From contig NW_026515543.1 in assembly GCF_014898815.1 (NCBI RefSeq), positions 4,278,001 to 4,342,000 of the forward strand: a stretch of DNA of 64,000 nt, written 5' to 3'. Each line of letters opens with the position of its first letter. Positions within the stretch are counted from its first letter, which is position 1. Positions 55,103-64,000 of the stretch are shown one piece after another. A program made the position numbers and the translations under genes. Under the pieces are notes generated by a model. That model was not told the origin of the DNA and ran no database searches. It saw only the letters and a program-made list of their open reading frames with translations. This DNA comes from Panonychus citri (Eukaryota; Arthropoda; Arachnida; Trombidiformes; Tetranychidae).

Positions 55103-58100
55103 ATGTTGGTCGCTTTGAAATGTGCTCGTGATATGTTAACCAAAATGTCATACAAAGGATTTGAGATTAAGGATGAGAAAGATTTTTGTAAATGTTTACT
55201 TTCAATTGTCATTGATTATTTTGGTTCCATTTTCCATGATGAAGATAATCAACATCAGGAGACAATTTTTCATCATTTAGCTCAAGGTAAGTCAACAATT
55301 AAATGTTTCAAAATTCATTTAATTCCAACAATTCAATCAAATCCGATTCACAATCAACCACTGTCATTATTTTCCCAATGGTAACTGTTACCTAGTTTCT
55401 AGATGACCTAATTTTTGATTTGTTTACATGAAAACTTGATTACAATCAATTGTTTCCTATTATTTTGAATTAATTTTGCCCTTAATTAACTTCAATTGTC
55501 TTTCACATCGATACTTCATCAACAATCAGCCGTTAATTGTTACTAATCCAATGGAAAGTCAACCGATATTCATTGTCAACATTGGTGCTTTTTTGTTGAT
55601 CAATTTTTCAATTGTTCAATTACAATGACAATTTATTTTATCTTTTCAATGATCACGATGTTTATTAATTTATTTTTACAAAGTTAATCATTGACAATCA
55701 AGTAATTGTAATCTCTTCAACTTCGCGGATAATTAACTATCTTGATTGTTGAAAGAAAAAACCTATTCAATTTATGTAGATAATGAATGGGGAACTTTTC
55801 AACTAATCAATTATTCATAATGATTAAGCAAATTGACAATTATCACTAATCCATTGAGCTTTTAAATGATACAAAGTAATTGTAATCAACTCGAGATCTT
55901 CTTGTACAATTAACTATTCCAATTGTAGTATCCAAAGTGATAATATTAGTTATCTACAGATTTGATTGTGATTAATTGTCAAAATTTTTCTTATCAATTG
56001 ATTATGAAGCTTCTTGACTGTTACATAATTAACTAATCCATTGAATGATCAGCCAGCTATTAATAGTTAATCATTTGAAATGATTTCAATGTTATGAATG
56101 AAAATCTAATCATAAATAACTTGACTGTTAATTTCAGTATCAGACTGATTGTAATCAAGTTCATCACTAATTGTGACCTAAATTTGATTAGTGGGCAAGT
56201 TAATAATCAAAACTTGAATCAAGTTTGAGAGTACCAATTTTTACCTCTTTGATTACTGTTACCCTTTAATTGTGACCCCAAGAACTAAATTCATTAACAT
56301 GTTTTAAATTGCTGAATTCTAATTCAATTATAACCTGGTTAAATTCAAGTTTATTAAGGGATTGAAAGTTTTCATGTTAATTGTTGCAGTAAAATCAATC
56401 GTTTGTAATGTTTATCAAAAATAACAAAATTCAATCTGATTATTGGGATTCAAGAAAAGCAATTTGATTGTGAGATAATTAGCTAATTTCTAAGCAATTT
56501 AATCACCTGATTACTACAATTATTGATAGTCGATTGTATCAATTTCCAAGATCATTTATCTGTAACATTGATCATCATTCTGATACTCTAATCACTTGAT
56601 TATATAATAATATGATCGATACAAATTCTGTTTCAATCAGCTGAGCTATTCAATTGATTGATTGGTCATTTCCTGGTCATTTGATTTAGTATTTTGTTTG
56701 ATTAGTTCATCAACTGTATCAGTGATTTCCTTATCCTTTGTTTCTGGTAAGATGAATGAAGTCGCTGCTCCGATCAATCCAAATGTCGCAAACAGAGCGA
56801 GGGTTATCCTGAGGTCAACTCTAGCAGTCTATCAATTGTAGAATCGATAATTAGTTAAACAATACTACGAATTCAATATAATGGTACTTACAAATTGTGC
56901 AACATACGGAGCGGAGATTGTTGCAATTCGAGCGGCAGTTGAACAAGTACCAACTCCAAGGTGTCGAATAGAAGTGGGAAAAACTTCAGGTGAATATACA
57001 TAAAGTGTTAACATGGTACTAGCGGCGAAAAACTTGCCAACCGTCAATAATATAGTTCGAAGTGCCAAATATTGGGATGAATTCACCAGCGGAATCGTGT
57101 AAAAAAGTGTCATAGAAACACACATACAAAGAACGAAGATCAACTTCTTCCTCTTGATCTTTTCAACCTTCCAGGTCAAGAAAACCAAAGCGACTATTCC
57201 GGCGATCGTAAAGAATGCATTGTTAATGAATATGTTACCCGAAAGGTCAAGGGTTGTGTAGGTCAACCCATAGAAATTAAAAATCATAGTGAACCAAATA
57301 ACGTAAAGGCCACAACAATATTTGAGTAAAGTTGGATTTCGATAAAGATTGAAAATCGTTTCTTTTTTCTGAGTCGATTTTAAACTGGACAAGACATTAT
57401 CTCGAAGTGAAGCAAACTTCAATTGGAATGTATCTTCGTCCATTTTACCTTGACCAACGGAGTATTTTCTCAATACTTTCTCAGCTTTATTCTCTTGACC
57501 ATTGACCAATTGCCATCGAATTGATTCCGTTACTTTGGGCATAACAATCGTCAAGCAAAAGATTTGAAAGATCGCTGATCCTAAGTAAATGTGTCTGAAG
57601 TTGGAGACAAAATAAGTGACCAGTATCATGACATATTCACCACCAAACCAAATCCAATCAAAACTGACCACCACTTTACCTCTTACTTTAGGTCCAACAC
57701 TTTCGACAAGAAGTAATAGAGAAGCTAAATATCGGCCAAAACCTCCGATTCCATGTATGATTCGTACAATTGTGAACATTTGAATGGACGACGAAAGGAA
57801 TAATAAAATACCACAGATTATCTCAGTCAATATACATCCGATTATTGCTTTTTTCCGACCAAACTTATCCGAAAGTGACCCTACCAAAGGTCCAGAGATC
57901 AAATATCCTATTTGGTAGGCCGATAAGGCCAACGATCTTTGCCAATAATTTTCACAAACCATATTCCACTAATTCAATGTAAACAATTAATAAGTTCACT
58001 ATTCGGTAATCAATTCCCTACCTCTTTTGTTACTGTTCCCCTCGTTGTATTGTGACCCCAAGATGCGCACTTATTCAGATTCGCAAAGGTACATCGGTCC

Positions 58101-61100
58101 GACCTGATTGCGACCTACACCAAATCAAAAAAATAATCTTGACCTCGTAAAGTTAAGACTTTTTAGACTCGAAGTTGTTATTGATCGTTGAAATTACTCA
58201 CCTTTACCCCTGAAGGCTTAACACACCAAAGGTCACTTTTAATCACATAGTAAAGGAGACTTTGATTGTTGAACGGAGCTGCCCAGTATACGATGACCAA
58301 CAGAAACATCAATCGCCGTTGCAACGGTCCCCAACCTCCGATGATTCCAGAAACATGTTGAACGTTTTCACCTAAATCATCATGATTCGGATTAGTTGAT
58401 TGTTTTAGAGATTTAGTTTCCTGTTGTCTACTCATCTTACGATCAAATAATAATAACAATTAGTCATAGAAATTAACAAATCGTTGATTCAAAATATAAT
58501 CCGATAAAATTAACGATCAACTTTTCAACGTTGATTCTAATTCCTTGGTGTTGAAACTGAGATTAAATATAATCTTATTACATTTGGTGTTATGATTTTT
58601 TGATTGTTACAATTGAAAAATTAAATTGTTGACTTAGTTTTTCCCCATCACAATTGGTTATTGTGATTCTAAATCATCAAATCGTCATTTTCTCATCCTT
58701 ATTATCATCATAAGTAACGATAACCTTGTCCTCTCATCGTTTCCGTTTCAATAGTGAAATTTTAATCCGACAAAAGTTTCAAATGTACAGTTCAAGTCTT
58801 TTGAACGATTTACTGTTCGATTGATCAGATTTTCTAGCAATTTGATTGCGCGATTGGTTTTTTAAGATGGAAAATCTTATTATAAGATTAGACCAATTAA
58901 ATGAAAATTTCGTAGCTTATTTAGTTTCTATGGAGATAAATTTTCCTCTTTAAATTAATTACTATTCCCTCTCTTCCTTAGCAAAGAGTAAAATGTTTTT
59001 CATTTTGTAATAGACTAAATTGTGATAATATCTGATAACAATTATCTTGATTATCTAACTGGCATATGTCAATATTGATCATCTTTTAATCATTACAAAT
59101 CGTTAATCACTTTGTTGATTAATTTACATGTGATTCGAATGAAAGAAAAAAGTTTTGGTAAATAGTTATTAGTGTTTTCTGTTGTATTCAGACTTATTAA
59201 TTGTTTGAACAATTTAGATGATAATTATGGACGATTATCTTGTCGGTTGATCATTTCCTCTTCATCGGGCTTAGTACTTTGTTTAATCATCTCATCAACT
59301 GTGTCACTGATTTCCTTGTCCTTTGTTTCTGGTAAGATGAATGAAGTTACAGCTCCAATCATACCCAATGTCGCAAATAAACCGACTGTTATCCTAAGGT
59401 CAACTCTAGCAGTCTATCAATTGTAGAAATGATAATTAGTTAAACAATATACGAATTCAATATAATGATACTTACAAATTGTGCAACATACGGAGCGGAG
59501 ATTGTTGCAATTCGAGCGGCAGTTGAACAAGTACCAACTCCAAGGTGTCGAATCGAAGTGGGAAAAACTTCAGGTGAATAAACGTAGAGCAGTATCATCA
59601 TCGAAGAGGAGAAAAATTTTCCAGCGGTCAACAAAATAGTTCGAGGGACAATATATTGTGGAGTATATAACAACGGGATCGATGCTAAAAGTGTCAGTGA
59701 TGTACACAAACAAAGAATGAAGATCAAAGTCTTTCGTTTGAAATATTCAACCTTCCAGGTCATAAATCCAAGAGCAACGATTCCAGCGATAGCAAATATT
59801 GCATTGTTAATAAATATGTTACCCGAAAGGTCAAGAGTTGTGTAGGTCAATCCAAACAGCGTGAAAAACATAGTGAACCAAATAACGTAAAGGCCACAAC
59901 AATATTTGAGTAAAGTTGGATTTCGATAAAGATTGAAAATTGTTTCTTTTTTCTGAGTCGATTTTAAACTGGACAAGACATTATCTCGAAGTGAAGCAAA
60001 CTTCAATTGGAATGTATCTTCGTCCATTTTACCTTGACCAACGGAGTATTTTCTCAATACTTTCTCAGCTTTATTCTCTTGACCATTGACCAATTGCCAT
60101 CGAATTGATTCCGTTACTTTGGGCATAACAATCGTTAAGCAAAAGATTTGAAAGATCGCTGATCCTAAGTAAATGTGTCTGAAGTTGGAGACAAAATAAG
60201 TGACCAGTATCATGACATATTCACCACCAAACCAAATCCAATCAAAACTGACCACCACTTTACCTCTTACTTTAGGTCCAACACTTTCGACAACTAGTGT
60301 ATTGAGATACAAATGTGAATTTTAATTGCACTTTGATAATCAATTTCAAATGATCTTTCTACTTACGAAGAACTAATGATGAGAGATATCGTCCATATCC
60401 TCCAATTCCATGAATTATTCGGACAATTGTGAACATTTCAATGGACGACGAAAGGTACAATAAAATACTACAAATGATTTCGCACATAAGACAACCAATC
60501 ATTGCGTTTTTCCTACCAAATTTATCCGAAAGTGACCCAACCAAAGGTCCAGAAACAAGATAACCCATTTGATAAGCCGATAAAGCCAACGATCTTTGCC
60601 AATAATTTTCACAAACGATATTCCACTAATCCAATTTGAAATTTAATCACAACAATTAGAAATTTACACAAATTTCTCAAGTTAAAAAACTTCGAAGACT
60701 CACTTCTTTGGTTACTGTTCCTCTGGTTGTATTGTGACCCCAAGCACTACATTGACCAAGCTCTTTGAAACTACAATGATCTGCTTTAATTGTTACCTAA
60801 TTGTTATCATTTGGAATGGTAAACATTCAAAGTATCCAAAGTTTAAATCAAGACAAAATGTTAGAAAAACTTTTAACCAAACTTGGGTTTTAGACTCGAA
60901 GTTGTTATTGATCGTTGAAATTACTCACCTTTACCCCTGAAGGCTTAACACACCAAAGGTCACTTTTAATCACATAGTAAAGGAGACTTTGATTGTTGAA
61001 CGGAGCTGCCCAGTATACGATGACCAACAGAAACATCAATCGCCGTTGCAACGGTCCCCAACCTCCGATGATTCCAGAAACATGTTGAACGTTTTCACCT

Positions 61101-63609
61101 AAATCATCATGATTCGGATTAGTTGATTGTTTTAGAGATTTAGTTTCCTGTTGTCTACTCATCTTACGATCAAATAATAATAACAATTAGTCATAGAAAT
61201 TAACAAATCGTTGATTCAAAATATAATCCAGAACAGTTAAAATTGAGTTGCAAGTTTGATGTTATGGCGACTATGGTAAACTCAATTGTATCACATTAAG
61301 ATGATGGTAAATAGGAGGAAATTATTGTTACAATTGTTAAAAAAAATGAATCGTTGATTATGTGTCTCTCTCACAATTGAATTAATATATTTTGGTTTCA
61401 GGCTTTTCCTGACTTATTCATCATATTCCTCATCATTATCATCCTTATCATCATGAAGATAAATAAATATAAAAAAGAAACAAGTTAACCTTCAAAATGA
61501 TTCCTTCTGATGGTTTCCTTTTGATATCAGTTGGTTAGACTTGTTATATACTCTTGTGCTTTCGTACTCCGAATCTAATTGTCTCAAATCATTAGCACTA
61601 CAGTTATTAACCACCATTAACAGTTAATTGTATTAGAATCTATGTATCACATGTAAGTCAGTTCATCAACCAAAAACCAAGAAATTAAATGTTTATGAGC
61701 GTTGCCTATGAGGAGAAAGACAAAACAAGAGTAGACGGTTTAGAATTTAGATCTGAAATTGATTCTAAGTGTTAAACTAATATACTTACAATTTAGATTA
61801 ATTTGAAATGTTAATTGAAGATAATTCAGTGAGGAAGAGAGAGAGAGAAATCTTTTCTTGATTGTTCACACCATTGATATAATGTCTCCTTGTTGATGAG
61901 AGTCATTCCTCTGGATCCATTGGATTTGTATTGAAGTAGATTTTCACAGAATCTTAATTCTTATTCACTTTCAGCACAATTAATTGAATGTATTTTTTTA
62001 ATGATATAATCAACGTTCTTCAACCTTCAACTTGATTCATTTCCGTTGTTATCCATTGATGTTTCAAACAATTTAACTTTGGGTGTGAGTATCAAGTGTT
62101 GATAGACTAAAATAAACGATTACTTGATCTCTTCCAATGAAGATCATTTAATTTAATTCATCTTAATTGGTCGTAATCATCTTCAAACAATTTCCTTTCA
62201 CCATTTAAACATGTGTTGAAATAGAATTGTAACTAATTAATTGTAAATAGAATAGAAATAAATTAGAAACAATTAGACTTAAAGTCATTAATTGGTCACA
62301 AAGAAAATTAGAAAATAGAAAATGAAAAAAAGCGCCAATCAGCTGATAGAAAAAAGAAAAATTAATTTTTTTTTCTCTTTTTAATTAACCAAAGTTATCA
62401 TCTAATTATTGTGACGATTAAATTTTCGTATTTATTTTATTTTAATTTCTCTTTTATTTAATTTTGTCCATTCTTTTAATTGTGGCCCTTTAATTGTTTC
62501 TTCATTGATTATTGTAGATTTAATTGTTTTGTCATTGAATTTTCTATTCCCGGTTACTAAAGTTACTTTTTTTTATAAACCAGTTTTAGATTTTTTTTTA
62601 CAATTATCAGCGTTTTAATTTCTTTATTTAAATTTTAATGGTCTCCTGATCCTCTGGTAATCACTCTTTAATCAGCCTTAATTTCAATTCTGAATGATTT
62701 GTTGATCATTTCCATCTACACCCAATTATTTGCCTTGTTTGTTTTTACCCATTGGTGATTTGTACTCTTATCATTTTATCCTATCTTTTTGATGTTAATT
62801 TTGTTGTTTATTTTTAATTTCTTTTAATTGATGTCTCTTTTTTTTTAATTCTTCTTTCAGGAATTTGTTATACACTCGAAGATAAGTTGGGAAAAGGCCT
62901 TGGAAAAAGGGACGATAAAGCAGAAAATGAGACTGGTCTTGATCTTGGAGAACGATGTCAATCATCCTCATCATGTGTTAAATTATCAGAGGCAAATGTT
63001 GATTCTCTCGGTTTTGAACAATTGAACATTTCCTTTGATATAACCAGCCTTTCGTATGCTTACAGTTTGCGTGATAGTTCAAGTCATGTCATTTTCTTGG
63101 ACACACAAGCGATTTATCCTCTTTCAGCTGATCTATTGTGCAAATATATTTACTATCGAAGTAGTCAGACTCAAAATGATGAAGATGAAGGTGAATCAAT
63201 GGTCAACGATGATTCTATTAGTTTATGTTCATCAAAAATCCCTTCTAATGATAATTTAAACTCTTCTACTGAAGATAAAATTGAAATCCATCGATTTCCT
63301 CAAGTTTTTGATGATTTAAATGAATTGAATTCATCTAATCCAATTGTTAGTTTACCTGTTAGCAAATATCAATCTATCAATCCAAGTCAATCACTTTTAA
63401 GAAGTTTATTAATTCCTGGTTCAAGGTTTAATCATGTTGAAATTGGTCAACGATATTGTTTAATTTATTTGAATTGCGACAAATCAATTCTCGGACGGAG
63501 TGAACCTTTTCAATTTGATTCCAAGATGACCAACAATCTAATCAACAGTTTGGACAATCGAGATGACCCCGATTCTGATGAAGATGGTTTTGTTATCGTT
63601 GAATCTTGA
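55103..63609 (+). CDS. Two-exon gene with a SKICH-like domain and a 7.6-kb intron
   Basis: Exon 1 (55103..55286, donor CAAG|GTAAGT, phase 1) and exon 2 (62861..63609, acceptor CTTCTTTCAG) join in phase to 310 aa. The N-terminal ~85 residues are helical (FCKCLLSIVIDYFGSIFH..., HHLAQ/GICYTLEDKLGKG). Residues from about 140 resemble a SKICH domain as in CALCOCO/TAX1BP1 and PI phosphatases: SSHVIFLDTQAIYPLSADLLCKYIYYRS near its start and GQRYCLIYLNCDKSILGRSEPFQF at its end, with an acidic Ser-rich insertion between them in place of the usual DWVGIF segment. The C-terminus is acidic (DSDEDGFVIVES), and DGFVIV resembles an LC3-interacting motif, which would suit an autophagy adaptor; that is a guess. 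Both exons having matching phase and good splice sites supports one gene spanning the SLC22 pair. Confidence 0.5.
56646..58435 (-). CDS. SLC22-family organic cation/anion transporter, copy A
   Basis: Four exons: 58202..58435, 58022..58114, 56892..57968, 56646..56828; 528 aa. N-terminal cytosolic residues are followed by TM1 (LMFLLVIVYWAAPFN), a Cys-containing extracellular loop (exon 2, with a glycosylation-type NTT), the MFS signature GSLSDKFGRKKA after TM2, IHGIGGFGRY, SFDWIWFGGEY, the long central loop, and YSPEVFPTSIRHLGVG and ILPETKDKEI in the C-terminal half. SLC22 members carry organic ions, carnitine or drugs across the plasma membrane. The start ATG at 58,435 is chosen; one at 58,459 is also in frame. 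It lies inside an intron of the plus-strand SKICH-like gene. Confidence 0.9.
58496..59224. other. Spacer between the two SLC22 copies
   Basis: Promoter region of copy A and 3' flank of copy B; AT-rich, no gene seen. Confidence 0.45.
59225..61162 (-). CDS. SLC22-family transporter, copy B (tandem duplicate)
   Basis: Five exons: 60929..61162, 60704..60796, 60367..60625, 59476..60293, 59225..59413; 530 aa. Same architecture as copy A with MFS motif GSLSDKFGRKNA. Exon 1 and its flanks are identical to copy A, and about 430 bp of the middle (from VESVGPKVRGK to the TM7 region) are nearly identical, while the extracellular loop exon, TM8-10 and the C-terminus differ clearly. It has a 73-bp intron (60,294-60,366) that copy A lacks at the same place. 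The difference in loop and TM segments suggests changed substrate range; this is inferred. Confidence 0.9.
61227..62860. other. Remaining intron of the SKICH-like gene
   Basis: AT-rich intron sequence upstream of copy B. The right part is T-rich and leads to the acceptor at 62,860. No gene or RNA recognised. Confidence 0.45.
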
Positions 63610-63839
63610 CCATAATCTTACAATTAACTTGATAATCAAGAAATCAAGATGTTACTGCAAAATAATTTATGATCAAAATGATTACCCAAGTGAAGCTTAT
63701 CATGTTTTCCATTTCAATCCAAGACAATTAAATAATTTACCTAATAACAATTAACCAAATATCTAAATTATTGTAAAAATCTTTCCCTTGGTAATAATTT
63801 AATTTCAAAATATTATAGATATTTATTGTGGGCGAATGT

Positions 63840-63845
63840 AATAAA
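63840..63845 (+). terminator. Polyadenylation signal of the SKICH-like gene
   Basis: AATAAA about 230 bp after the stop codon at 63,609. It is the first clear signal downstream; the cleavage site cannot be seen. Confidence 0.5.
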
Positions 63846-64000
63846 ACCCCTTAATTGTAAATTGTTAATTCAATATGAAGAATTTTTTCCTCTCATTAAA
63901 TTAAAGTGTTTTTTTGTTTCAAACATAATTAGCTCAAAATTAATCATTTTTCTATTGTCTTTATTTGGATAATTGTTCAATTGAACAATTCTAAGGTCGG

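Overview
The window is a piece of an AT-rich, intron-bearing animal nuclear genome. The animal-type genes (cysteine string protein, RdgB-type phosphatidylinositol transfer protein, USP31/43-type deubiquitinase, SLC22 transporters, a thyroglobulin-repeat protein), the short introns with GTAAGT/TAG boundaries and a Polinton/Maverick element point to a protostome invertebrate. An arthropod, perhaps an acariform mite, is my guess; that level is inference. The host DNA carries a dense scatter of TTAATTGTT/AACAATTAA-like words.

Layout. 1-20.4 kb: a two-CAP-Gly CLIP-family gene (-), ribosomal protein eS19 (-), a secreted thyroglobulin type-1 repeat protein (+), a USP31/43-like deubiquitinase (-), two small orphan genes around a 195-bp tandem repeat, an endonuclease/exonuclease/phosphatase-fold gene (-), and the C-terminal half of TRAPPC11 (-). 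The TRAPPC11 half sits directly behind an inverted copy of the promoter and first two exons of DNAJC5, with a matching splice phase, so it reads as a chimeric gene.

21.6-36.8 kb: a complete Polinton/Maverick (15,197 bp). It has identical 166-bp terminal inverted repeats beginning AG and a perfect 6-bp target duplication (TTTGGT). A small basic ORF and the protein-primed DNA polymerase B run rightward. The adenain-type protease, major capsid protein, a basic protein, penton-like minor capsid protein, chromodomain integrase, two conserved small proteins and the packaging ATPase run leftward as a packed block. A right-hand accessory block holds an unidentified protein, a pair of paralogous unknown proteins and a two-repeat TATA-binding-protein-like gene, which I consider the most unusual item in the window.

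36.8-64 kb: a DHRS7-like short-chain dehydrogenase (-), mitochondrial ribosomal protein uL24m (+), the intact DNAJC5/cysteine string protein gene (+), a 16-exon rdgB/PITPNM gene (+), and a two-exon SKICH-like gene (+) whose 7.6-kb intron contains two tandem SLC22 transporters (-). A relic of an SLC22 last exon and a copy of the DNAJC5 downstream region lie at 53.8-54.4 kb.

One-base (once two-base) reading-frame slips, mostly at short homopolymers, occur both in conserved host genes (USP, SDR, rdgB) and in the otherwise young-looking Polinton (polymerase, capsid, TBP-like gene). Because both are affected and the element's terminal repeats are identical, residual assembly error explains most of them at least as well as decay.
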